This document shows, in pieces, positions 18,285 to 26,720 of a stretch of DNA of 64,000 nucleotides. Location of the stretch: assembly GCF_018619335.1 (NCBI RefSeq), contig NZ_JAHHDX010000124.1, positions 1-64,000 of the forward strand, given 5' to 3'. The notes under the pieces are model-generated. The model saw nothing but the letters and a program-made list of their open reading frames with translations, was not told where the DNA came from and did not search any database. Position 1 is the first letter of the stretch, and every line of letters begins with the position of its first letter. The stretch is from Alteromonas sp. ALT199 (GTDB lineage: Bacteria; Pseudomonadota; Gammaproteobacteria; Enterobacterales; Alteromonadaceae). The position numbers and the translations under genes were made by a program.

Positions 18285-19193
18285 ATGACAAATATGCACA
18301 AATCAGCCATATCACAAGGAAATCTCTACATTGGATTGCCAATGTGGCAACACAGCAATTGGCCAAGCACCTGGTTTGCTAATTATCCCAAGTCAGATAA
18401 TGGGCTGTTCTTATATGCAAAAGAGTGTAATACGGTTGAAGGGAACACCACATTCTACTCCCTTCCCCATGAAGACGCTGTAGCAAGATGGTGCGATTCG
18501 GTACCCGCCCACTTCAGATTTACTTTCAAGTTTCACCAGAACATTACTCATGTTCACCAATTACAGCATTGTGATGAAGAGGTTGCCAAACAGCTTTCTT
18601 TGTTAAGCCTACTAAAAGAAAAGCTAGGGGTGATGATACTGCAACTGCCCGCTTCTTTCGGGCCAGAAAAATTACCCGTGCTTGATACGTTTTTAGCAGC
18701 GTTACCCCAAGAGTTAAATATAGCGGTTGAAGTGCGCCATTTGGCGTTTTTCGCTAAAGGTGATGCAGAAAAAGCGCTCAACCAGCTTTTAATTCGCCAT
18801 GCTGCTAACAGAGTTATCATGGACACCCGAGCGCTATTTACTGGGTCTTTAGATGCAGGCGGAACAGATAAAAGTGCAATACTAGAAGAAGTAAGGCAGA
18901 AGAAACCGCGAGTTCCCGTTAACGTTATTGCTCCGGGGCAAACGCCTATTGTGCGCTTTGTAGGCAATGATGTGAATGACGACAACATGCGCTGTCTATT
19001 GCCTTGGGTGAGGAAAGTAAAACAATGGCAGGGAGAAGGAAAAGATGTGTACTTTTTTTGCCACCGCCCCGACAACAAAGACGCACCTTGGCTGGCACAG
19101 CAGTTTATTGATTTGTACAACGCTGAAGAAATAGCCCACCGGTTAGACAACCTTTCAATTAAAAATCAGCCAGCTCAAAACGCCTTGTTTTAG
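18285..19193 (+). CDS. DUF72 family protein (YecE-like)
   Basis: TIM-barrel-like DUF72 protein of unknown biochemical function. The family core is visible: IGLPMWQHSNWP near the N-terminus, YAKECNTVEGNTTFYSLP, FTFKFHQNITH, and a C-terminal VYFFCHRPDNKDAPWLAQQF. 302 aa is somewhat longer than E. coli YecE (272 aa). It is divergent from aspS and not obviously in an operon. DUF72 members have been suggested to act on nucleic acids, but nothing here tests that. Confidence 0.85.
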   Translation: MTNMHKSAISQGNLYIGLPMWQHSNWPSTWFANYPKSDNGLFLYAKECNTVEGNTTFYSLPHEDAVARWCDSVPAHFRFTFKFHQNITHVHQLQHCDEEVAKQLSLLSLLKEKLGVMILQLPASFGPEKLPVLDTFLAALPQELNIAVEVRHLAFFAKGDAEKALNQLLIRHAANRVIMDTRALFTGSLDAGGTDKSAILEEVRQKKPRVPVNVIAPGQTPIVRFVGNDVNDDNMRCLLPWVRKVKQWQGEGKDVYFFCHRPDNKDAPWLAQQFIDLYNAEEIAHRLDNLSIKNQPAQNALF

Positions 19194-19289
19194 ACAATAA
19201 CAGCTTAATAGATAGTATTTTTCTGATTTAAAGGTAAACTACGGCGGTTATTAGTTTTGTGTTAAACCACTTTTTATCGTGACCCCTCA

Positions 19290-19775
19290 ATGAATCATGA
19301 ATACGAAAAAGCACGTCTTGCTGCTTTGGAATCGTTAGATATATTAGACACCTCCCCCAGCGAACAGCTTGATGCGCTTACTAAAAAAGTCCAGGAAGAA
19401 TTTAGTGCTAAGACCTGCTTGGTAAGCCTGGTTGCTGAAGACCGTCAATGGTTTAAGTCACGTCAGTGCATGGATGCTACAGAAACACCGCGTAACATCT
19501 CGTTTTGCACCTATGCGATAGCCGAAGAAGAATATTTAATTGTGCCTGATGCAAAAGCTGACAAAGTATTCGCTAATAATCCGTTGGTAACCGGCAATCC
19601 ATTTATTCGTGCGTATGCGGGGGCAATTTTACGTAATAAAGACGGCTATGAGCTAGGTACCTTATGCCTTCTTTTTGATGAGCCAAGAGACTTCTTACAC
19701 GCTGAGATTGAGAACTTGAAATGCTATGCTCGCACAGCCGAGAGCATCATTTTTTCTGAATTTTCACAGGCATAA
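19290..19775 (+). CDS. Stand-alone GAF domain protein
   Basis: 161-aa soluble protein consisting almost entirely of one GAF domain (about residues 20-155). It begins EYEKARLAALESLDILDTSPSEQLDALT and carries DRQWFKSR and RAYAGAILRNKDGYELGTLCLLF, the pattern of GAF modules at the front of many diguanylate cyclases and histidine kinases. No output domain is attached, so its partner is unknown. It sits just before the convergent GlrR gene. Confidence 0.85.
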   Translation: MNHEYEKARLAALESLDILDTSPSEQLDALTKKVQEEFSAKTCLVSLVAEDRQWFKSRQCMDATETPRNISFCTYAIAEEEYLIVPDAKADKVFANNPLVTGNPFIRAYAGAILRNKDGYELGTLCLLFDEPRDFLHAEIENLKCYARTAESIIFSEFSQA

Positions 19776-19836
19776 CTGCTGGGCCAAAACTCAGAAAAAC
19801 AAAACGTATCTAACGCTTTTTGATATCCGCAAACAA

Positions 19837-19865
19837 AAACGCATCACTTGAAAGCGATGCGTTTG
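19837..19865. terminator. Bidirectional terminator between GAF gene and glrR
   Basis: Stem AAACGCATC/GATGCGTTT with a 9-base loop. On the minus strand it is followed by TTTTTG, placing it as the glrR terminator; it can also serve the plus-strand GAF gene. Confidence 0.75.
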
Positions 19866-19889
19866 ATAGCTAGCTCTGTTCACCTATTC

Positions 19890-21230
19890 TTATCTAAAGT
19901 CAGCGGCATCTAGCTCATGTTTTTTCATGAGTTTGTGCATGTCTGTGCGGTTTCTGCCAGCGAGCTCAGCAGCGCGCGTAACATTGCCATCGGTCATCTT
20001 AAGAAGCTTATGAAGGTATTGCTGTTCAAAGGCATCCCGTGCCTCGGTGAGCGTTGGCCAGCTCTGTTTAGTAGCAGAAAGCGCTTGTTCGACTAAATGT
20101 AGAGGGATGACAGGTGTTTGCGTTAAAGCTACGCATTGCTCAACCACGTTTACAAGTTGACGTACGTTACCCGGCCAAGATGAAGTCACTAACTGCTGCA
20201 TTGCATCGTCAGAGAACTGACTTACATTGACACCGTGGCGCTGTGCACTTTGTTGTAACAATGAACGTGCAAGTAAAGGAATATCTTCACTACGCGATTT
20301 CAGTGATGGTAGCTTTAAGTTGACTACATTCAACCGGTAATACAAGTCTTCGCGGAAGGTGCCTTCTTCCATTTCTTTATGCAGGTCTTTGTGCGTAGCA
20401 GAAATTATACGCACATCAATATCTACGTGTTTACTGCTGCCTACCGGACGAATCTGGCGTTCTTGTAATGCGCGAAGAAGCTTAACTTGAAGTGTCATTG
20501 GCATATCGCCAATTTCGTCTAAAAATAGCGTACCACCGTCGGCTTCCCTAAATAAGCCTGGGTGAGCTGCTACAGCGCCGGTAAACGCACCCTTAGCGTG
20601 ACCAAACAATTCAGATTCGAGTAAGTTTTCAGGTAGCGCACCACAGTTAATTGCTACAAATGGTTTATCGCTGCGGTTACTGGCTTTATGAATAGCATTC
20701 GCTAGCAGTTCTTTACCTGTACCGCTGGCGCCACTGATAAGAACAGATACTTCGCGCTGGGCAATACGAAACGCTTGATCAAGAACATTCAGCATTTCAG
20801 GTGAACGGGTAATAATTTCCTTAGCCCAATCCCCTGGCTGTGCTGCTTGTGATTGACTCAGCGCTTTTTGCAACAGCGCGCGCAATTCATCGTGGTCAAC
20901 GGGTTTCGGTAAGAAACCAAAGACACCGCGCTGAGTTGCGGCCACAGCATCGGCAATGGTGCCGTGAGCCGTCATTAAAATAACAGGAATGTCTTTTCTA
21001 ATTCCCATAATTTCTTCAAATAAGCTTAAACCGTCTAAGCCCGGCATGCGCAGATCACTTAGTACAACATCATAGTTATCGTTTTGAAGTTTTCTTAGCG
21101 CCGATTGACCGTCTTCCACTGCGGTCACATTGTACCCCTCGCCTTCAAGGCGAATGGTCAACAAGCGCAATAAGCTTTTATCATCATCAACCAACAATAA
21201 GTTAGGGTTACTACTCGCCTTCTCGCTCAC
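19890..21230 (-). CDS. glrR: Sigma-54-dependent response regulator GlrR (QseF)
   Basis: NtrC-type activator. The receiver domain (residues 10-125) has its phospho-acceptor Asp59 in VVLSDLRMPG. The AAA+ domain has Walker A SGASGTGKELLA, the sigma-54 contact motif GAFTGA and Walker B TLFLDEIGDM. A Fis-type helix-turn-helix lies at the C-terminus (NVTRAAELAGRNRTDMHKLM). 446 aa matches GlrR (444 aa). The start is GTG and overlaps the qseG stop (GTGA). Kinase-lipoprotein-regulator order identifies the GlrK-QseG-GlrR system, which in enterobacteria activates glmY. Confidence 0.92.
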   Translation of the reverse strand: MSEKASSNPNLLLVDDDKSLLRLLTIRLEGEGYNVTAVEDGQSALRKLQNDNYDVVLSDLRMPGLDGLSLFEEIMGIRKDIPVILMTAHGTIADAVAATQRGVFGFLPKPVDHDELRALLQKALSQSQAAQPGDWAKEIITRSPEMLNVLDQAFRIAQREVSVLISGASGTGKELLANAIHKASNRSDKPFVAINCGALPENLLESELFGHAKGAFTGAVAAHPGLFREADGGTLFLDEIGDMPMTLQVKLLRALQERQIRPVGSSKHVDIDVRIISATHKDLHKEMEEGTFREDLYYRLNVVNLKLPSLKSRSEDIPLLARSLLQQSAQRHGVNVSQFSDDAMQQLVTSSWPGNVRQLVNVVEQCVALTQTPVIPLHLVEQALSATKQSWPTLTEARDAFEQQYLHKLLKMTDGNVTRAAELAGRNRTDMHKLMKKHELDAADFR

Positions 21231-21817
21231 TGTTGTGTACTCCTATTTTTGTCCATCAGTGTTGCTTCTATTTGCAACAGTTCTTCTAATTTTTTGCGCA
21301 AGTTAACCGCCTCTTGTTCTAGCGCCTTAACCTTCTCTCCACGAGATGTATTTTCTTGATCCAACACCACCATTGCTGACTCAAGCTGCATTATCTGGTT
21401 GTTTTGCGAAGCAGCAATGACATTAACCACTTCTTGAGCAGTTGGCGTAAATGCTCCTGCAATATCATTTAAAGCAAGCTGCGCTCGCAACCTGTCTTGA
21501 TAAGGAGTGTCGGTCGGTAGTGTTAAAACATAGGTATGAAGTGTATCGAAAGCAGAATCACCCAACACTTTTATTGCCTGCTTGCGCTCTGACCAAGTTT
21601 GATTGGCTGCCGCAATCCAGGTATTAAGCCAATAGGCTGCATCACAATTGTGTTCAAAGCCCTGTGGAGGCTCATCAAACAAACATATTCCGCGCTCAAT
21701 CTTAGCTGCAGGTGCAGGTGTCATATTTTCTGGTTCACCTGTGTTGTCGTTGTTTCTGGTTAAACTCTGACATCCTGTCAGCACCAGTAAGGCGACAATT
21801 AAACCGCTTTTTTTCAT
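21227..21817 (-). CDS. qseG: QseG-like outer-membrane lipoprotein of the GlrK/GlrR system
   Basis: Lipoprotein with signal MKKSGLIVALLVLTGC, giving a lipidated Cys at residue 16. The mature part has a helical domain (CDAAYWLNTWIAAANQTWSERKQAIKVLG) and a C-terminal coiled coil ending near QIEATLMDKNRS. In enterobacteria QseG is an outer-membrane lipoprotein that stimulates the GlrK kinase. The start at 21817 is supported by AGGA 9 bases upstream. The assignment depends mainly on its place between kinase and regulator. Confidence 0.82.
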   Translation of the reverse strand: MKKSGLIVALLVLTGCQSLTRNNDNTGEPENMTPAPAAKIERGICLFDEPPQGFEHNCDAAYWLNTWIAAANQTWSERKQAIKVLGDSAFDTLHTYVLTLPTDTPYQDRLRAQLALNDIAGAFTPTAQEVVNVIAASQNNQIMQLESAMVVLDQENTSRGEKVKALEQEAVNLRKKLEELLQIEATLMDKNRSTQQ

Positions 21818-21818
21818 T

Positions 21819-23216
21819 TTATTTTTCCTGTTGCCCAATGGTCACTCTAAAGCAAACATCGGCATAGTCTACATCTACAACCTGCACATCACCATGCATC
21901 AGTCGAGCACAATCGGCAACAATTGATAAACCTAACCCCGTGCCAATGACGTTATCATTTCTTGGCTCGGCCCCTCGAATGAAAGGTTCAAATAAAGTAT
22001 GTACTGACTCTGGTGCAATGCGCTTGCCGCGGTTAGCAACATCCAGTATTAGGTTATCATTTTCTTTGTAAAGACTAATATTTATTGGCCTTCCAATCGC
22101 GCCGTGAGCGACAGCGTTGGATACCAAATTATCAAGTATTCTTCTGAACAACTCCTCATCTATGCGTACCCTGGGTGTCGATATTTTTACATCCACTTCT
22201 CGGCCTTGAATGGCAAGTGCATAATCTTCTAAACAAGCAGAAACTAGTTTGCTAACATCGCAATCAACCATTTTGGGCTGAGCCTGTTGCAACAATAGGT
22301 TGTAGTCGAGCAGCTTCTCAACCAAGGTATTGAGGCGCTGAGTGCTCCCGGTAAGTAGCGATAGTACTTCTCTTTGGCTTTTGTTTAATTCCCCGACCAC
22401 ATTTTCAGACAGTAGACTACACCCCTCTTTAATACTAGCAAGGGGCGTTTTCAGTTCATGCGCCGCGTGCCGCAATAAAGCAGTTCTGATATGCTCTAAC
22501 TGCTGTAAACGCTCATACAGCCAATGCAAGTCTTTCTCTACATCAATCAGCTCTCTAGGAGCCTGTTTAGACAATGGAGGAAGTTGACCATCGCTGTGGG
22601 CCATGATCCGAATGATTTTCTTAAGATTATTGACCGGATTTACAATTAACTGGCTACCCAGCAATATAAGTAATAAAGACACGCTTACTAACATGGCTGT
22701 AGACCATGCTTGTTTAGCCAGCATGGCATTTAGGTCATCTTGCTGAACTTTTACACGCTCAGTAATAACAGCCTCTACATCGTCGCGCAGTTGCTCAACA
22801 CTATCTGCCACTGAAGCTAGATACGCATTAAGCAATAATTGATCTTCAATGGAACGGTATTCAGCTAATTGATTTAATTGTTCAGACAAACGAGAACAGG
22901 TTGCTGGTACAGATAATGCCTGACACAAGTTATCAGCCGCCACCGCAAACTGATCTACTGCATTATCTGAAAGTTGAGCAACTCTATCGTTACGTAAAAC
23001 AGCAAATTGTCTAATGCTTCGCTCTACATCAACAACTGCATTATCTAACCGCTGCATGTCGCTCACCACGTCAACCACAAAACGTGTTTCGAGGGTGGTC
23101 ATTTGACCTACTTTGGCTAGGTCACTTTGACTTTGCCAAAGAAGGGCTATTAGAGGAATGAGAGCTAGTACAAAACTACCTAATGTTAACTGCCTTAATG
23201 AACCGAGCTGTACCAA
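21819..23216 (-). CDS. glrK: Sensor histidine kinase GlrK (QseE)
   Basis: Membrane kinase for GlrR. The first transmembrane helix is at residues 12-28, followed by a periplasmic helical sensor of about 140 residues and a second helix at 172-192. A HisKA domain has His253 in HAAHELKTPLASI, and the HATPase has an N box (LVSNAVAHG) and a G box (GTGLGLSIV). 465 aa is normal. The first usable codon is TTG with a weak ribosome-binding site, so the exact start is uncertain. Confidence 0.9.
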   Translation of the reverse strand: MVQLGSLRQLTLGSFVLALIPLIALLWQSQSDLAKVGQMTTLETRFVVDVVSDMQRLDNAVVDVERSIRQFAVLRNDRVAQLSDNAVDQFAVAADNLCQALSVPATCSRLSEQLNQLAEYRSIEDQLLLNAYLASVADSVEQLRDDVEAVITERVKVQQDDLNAMLAKQAWSTAMLVSVSLLLILLGSQLIVNPVNNLKKIIRIMAHSDGQLPPLSKQAPRELIDVEKDLHWLYERLQQLEHIRTALLRHAAHELKTPLASIKEGCSLLSENVVGELNKSQREVLSLLTGSTQRLNTLVEKLLDYNLLLQQAQPKMVDCDVSKLVSACLEDYALAIQGREVDVKISTPRVRIDEELFRRILDNLVSNAVAHGAIGRPINISLYKENDNLILDVANRGKRIAPESVHTLFEPFIRGAEPRNDNVIGTGLGLSIVADCARLMHGDVQVVDVDYADVCFRVTIGQQEK

Positions 23217-23278
23217 GCGTTCACCAAACGATACCTTGTTTATCAGAACCTTACCCTCATTAATGATTATGTTTTGAT

Positions 23279-23560
23279 CTACTCACTTGCCGAGAGCTTT
23301 TCATTGCCCGGTGTGAGCTTACTTTTTGTTAATTCGGCTTCAGATAATTTACCGTCTTCATTGTCATCAATCAGCCCAAAATTGCGCAGTAAGCCAGTAT
23401 GTCGCACCGCTTCTTTAAGCGAAATAAGGCCATCTTTATCCGTATCTAATTCTTGCATAAGCGAGCGCGCCGGTGAGGCGTGCGCATCTGCTAGTGAAAT
23501 GGCTTGTACTGTAGCTACAGCGCAAACTGTTAAGAAAACTTTCTCGAGACGTTTCATCAT
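23279..23560 (-). CDS. Secreted two-EF-hand protein
   Basis: 93-aa protein with a signal peptide (cleavage near ADAHA) and two EF-hand loops: DTDKDGLISLKE and DDNEDGKLSEAE. It probably binds calcium in the periplasm. A strong GGAGG precedes two adjacent ATGs. It is 62 bases upstream of glrK on the same strand and could be co-transcribed with it. I do not recognise a named orthologue. Confidence 0.82.
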   Translation of the reverse strand: MMKRLEKVFLTVCAVATVQAISLADAHASPARSLMQELDTDKDGLISLKEAVRHTGLLRNFGLIDDNEDGKLSEAELTKSKLTPGNEKLSASE

Positions 23561-23864
23561 GAATCCTCCGCTAAATGCTTTTTAAAATCCTTCTCTATTC
23601 GCCAGTATCTATACTCTCATGGTTGCCACCAATGAATAATTAAGGCGCATGGATATTACCATTAGTCTTCAATTAACCACTATCATAAATGCATTCAAAC
23701 TTACTATGCTATTTTCAGACCAACAGAAAAATATGATTTTACATCAAAAAGTTAAGCAAACACTCATTACCTATTGGCATGTAACAATAGGACGAGTGTT
23801 GCAATAAAGAAACAGTAAAAACTGAGGCACATCGGCAATATTCCGACGCAACAAACTGATGACT
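23561..23864. other. Intergenic region without a recognisable gene
   Basis: A+T-rich 304-base stretch between the EF-hand gene and the GGDEF/EAL gene. It must contain the promoter of the EF-hand/glrK unit on the minus strand, but I see no clear hexamers, terminator or RNA. Confidence 0.4.
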
Positions 23865-25934
23865 TTAAGCAAATTGTTCGCTGTGATACTGGAGTGGAGA
23901 ATTCATCAGTTTATTGATAGGTACAGGCTTGCTAAACATAAACCCCTGAACATTGTCGCAACCGTGCTTTTTGAGGTAACTCCACTGCTCAAGGTTTTCT
24001 ATGCCTTCAGCGCAAACCGAAAGTGACAAACGCTTTGCCAAATCTAAAATGGCTCCGGTTACCAGGCGACCGCGCTCAGACGATTGGATTTCCATAACAA
24101 ATTGCCTATCCACTTTAAGAGTATCTACATTGATTTGGGTAAGGTAGCTCAGCGACGAATACCCTGTGCCAAAGTCGTCTAGTGCAATGGCACACCCCAT
24201 ATTTCCAATGCGTCTGAAAAACTTATTGGAGAGTGAGAAGTTTTCAAGATAGGCGCTTTCAGTAACTTCAAATTCAATATTCTCAGGATTTACATCGTAA
24301 AGCATAAACGTATTGTAGATATAATCGAAAAGTTGATTATTTCTTAGGTCGTGACCAGACAAATTAATCGAAGCCCTGAATGGTCCACTAGCCCAATGCT
24401 TGAGGTCAGGCATATCCATGCAGACGCGATTAATTACCCATCGAGTGATGGCGGTTATTTTTCCGCCTTGTTCTGCAATAGGTATAAACTCATTAGGCAT
24501 CACTAAACCAAACTCAGGATGCTGCCAACGGATCAACGCTTCAGTGCCAATTACAGTGCCGTCATTGTTTACTTTTACTTGGTAGTAAACCACAAATTCA
24601 TCGTTCGCTACCGCTTGCTCAATACCATTTGCAATATGCAGTTTTCGCTTATGAGATTCCACCATATCTGGTGTAAATAAAGTGTAGCTCCCTCTTCCCC
24701 TAGCCTTTGAGCGATACATGGCTAGGTCGGCGTTACTCATGAGTTCACTTAAGTCATAACCTGCATCAGAAGCGGTAGCAACACCGACACTTAGCCCTAC
24801 GGTCAGTGAGAGCCCTCGAAGCTCGAAGGGTTCATTGGACGCGGTAATTAGTCGCGTTGCTAAACTTTTTGCATGATCTGTCGTTATATCTCTATCCGGA
24901 AGTATTAAGAACTCATCGCCACCTAAGCGAGCAAACAGGTCGCCGTCTCTAAGCAGACGCTGCACTCTATCTGCTACTTCAATTAAAATAAGATCGCCAA
25001 TTTCATGCCCTAAAGAATCGTTAACTCCCTTAAAACCATCAAGGTCGAAGAACAGTAGCGTTATATCTTCATCATTTCTTTTAGCTCTTGCTAATTCCAG
25101 CTTTAGGTTGTCGAGAACAAACTGCCTGTTAGGTAACCCTGTCAAACTATCAAAATTAGCGAGTCGAGACATGGTTTCCTGCTGATCTACCAAGGTTTGT
25201 TTTTGTTCAAAATTTACCAGCAGTTCGACTTCGATTGCATCCAACAAGCTATTTATATTGCATGCTATTTTACCTATTTCATTAGTTGAGCTTATCGAGC
25301 TTCTCAGCGCGTAATCATTAGTTTCATACACATTTTGTGTAAATCGACTTAATGAGGCTAACGATGAAACCAACCGGTACAATATAAACATACATACTCC
25401 AGTACACAGTACCCAAAGTGCGAGCAGGACAGGAGCTTGCTTTAGAAGTTGTCGAGTATTATTTATTGTCGGAACGTTGCTGATATCGATATAAATTACA
25501 ATATGGCCCATGGGGTAAAGACTGCTGCCAACAATTTGATGGGCAGCGATAATATTATCGTATTGCGTCACGCCAAAAGGGACATTCTCTGGCGATTTAG
25601 GTACTGATGCATCGCTAATTTCCAATACTCTTTCGGGCTGAATAGCAGTGATAACTTTATAATTGTTGTCATAGAGTACAGCAGACAGAAGATGTTTATG
25701 CTCCTTAATCGGTTGAAAAAGAGAAGAAAGTAGCGCGTCGTCGCCAGGGTTTCTTTCCATCATCAACGACAGTTGTAATGCGAGCACATTACTTAAGGTG
25801 GTGGTGTTGTCTTTCACTACTTTAACAGCGGATTCACTGCTTTCTAGTTTATTGACCATCGTAACTGAGATAATCAATAAAGACATGGATAAAGCTATGA
25901 CTAGCCCAATCGAAGTTTTTAACGTTCTAAACAC
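23865..25934 (-). CDS. Membrane GGDEF-EAL cyclic-di-GMP enzyme
   Basis: Inner-membrane signalling protein. The N-terminal helix (SIGLVIALSMSLLIISVTMV) and a second near residues 165-190 enclose a periplasmic sensor, followed by a HAMP-like linker, a GGDEF domain (ARLGGDEFLIL, motif intact) and an EAL domain (GTEALIRWQHP, DDFGTGYSSLSYL, motifs intact). Either diguanylate cyclase or phosphodiesterase activity is possible. 689 aa. It starts at GTG with AAGGA upstream. Its neighbours are other signalling genes, but it is separately transcribed. Confidence 0.9.
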   Translation of the reverse strand: MFRTLKTSIGLVIALSMSLLIISVTMVNKLESSESAVKVVKDNTTTLSNVLALQLSLMMERNPGDDALLSSLFQPIKEHKHLLSAVLYDNNYKVITAIQPERVLEISDASVPKSPENVPFGVTQYDNIIAAHQIVGSSLYPMGHIVIYIDISNVPTINNTRQLLKQAPVLLALWVLCTGVCMFILYRLVSSLASLSRFTQNVYETNDYALRSSISSTNEIGKIACNINSLLDAIEVELLVNFEQKQTLVDQQETMSRLANFDSLTGLPNRQFVLDNLKLELARAKRNDEDITLLFFDLDGFKGVNDSLGHEIGDLILIEVADRVQRLLRDGDLFARLGGDEFLILPDRDITTDHAKSLATRLITASNEPFELRGLSLTVGLSVGVATASDAGYDLSELMSNADLAMYRSKARGRGSYTLFTPDMVESHKRKLHIANGIEQAVANDEFVVYYQVKVNNDGTVIGTEALIRWQHPEFGLVMPNEFIPIAEQGGKITAITRWVINRVCMDMPDLKHWASGPFRASINLSGHDLRNNQLFDYIYNTFMLYDVNPENIEFEVTESAYLENFSLSNKFFRRIGNMGCAIALDDFGTGYSSLSYLTQINVDTLKVDRQFVMEIQSSERGRLVTGAILDLAKRLSLSVCAEGIENLEQWSYLKKHGCDNVQGFMFSKPVPINKLMNSPLQYHSEQFA

Positions 25935-26097
25935 TTGTGTCCTTACTTTACTTCCGTTTATTTAAGGCGAAATCTGCAAGTTTGATTATTTTCCATCACA
26001 CAACCACCTTTTATTATTATGGTGGTAATAGTAAGTCACGCGCTTAGAAATTAAAAATGGATTTTTTCAGGAGCCTTTTTCGCAGCCTCAAAGTGAG

Positions 26098-26541
26098 TTA
26101 CTTAGTGCTTTCAATGACCTCAAGCTTCGTTTTGATGTACTGGCTGTGCGGCACATACAACAAGTCTGCAATTTGCCTAATTGTACTTTCCTCCAGTGGT
26201 GCCAGCGACTCATCGGCGTATGCTATGGCCCACAGGCTTCTAATTACGCTCGTCTTTTGCTCTGCAGAATAATGCTTATTAAGAACCTGAGTGAAATGTA
26301 CAAGATCTACGGCATCATCAGCAGTCTCATGCCCTTGTTTCAATAAAAGCGCCATTGCTTCATCATTAACATTTACCAGACGCTTAAGCTGCTTTTCATA
26401 TTCTTCTTTTTCGGTATCAGTTACTTGATTGTCTGCATTAACAAGCTCACTTAGTAAAGCGGCAGTAGCGAGCTCAATCGTATAAGCAGGTTCAGCTTGT
26501 TTGTGAGACTCTTCAAAGAATTTAAGAAATGATTTCAGCAT
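26098..26541 (-). CDS. TerB-like (tellurite resistance B fold) protein
   Basis: 147-aa soluble helical protein. The TerB/DjlA-type pattern is seen in ELATAALLSELVNADNQVTDTEKEEYEKQL and again in RSLWAIAYADESLAPLEESTIRQIADLL, the two acidic repeats that bind metal in TerB relatives. A role in tellurite resistance should not be assumed, since most chromosomal members have unknown function. It is a single gene, with promoter probably in the 180-base gap upstream. Confidence 0.8.
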   Translation of the reverse strand: MLKSFLKFFEESHKQAEPAYTIELATAALLSELVNADNQVTDTEKEEYEKQLKRLVNVNDEAMALLLKQGHETADDAVDLVHFTQVLNKHYSAEQKTSVIRSLWAIAYADESLAPLEESTIRQIADLLYVPHSQYIKTKLEVIESTK

Positions 26542-26720
26542 AAGCCCTCAGGTTATTTGTATTAGCAACGTATTTTTCGTTCGAATTGAACGAGTATTCT
26601 GAAATTTTTTACTGAGGAAAAGAGAATTTCGATTAATTACTTGATTCTGCGGATGACATAACAAGGGTAACGTCGGCCCCAGTTCTTTGCCTAAATAGTC
26701 AATGACTACACGCTTAGTAA

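Noticed and set aside
26098-26541. Tellurite resistance operon
   Set aside because: Only isolated TerB-like proteins (here and at 48592-48984) occur; no terZ, terC or terD genes are near.
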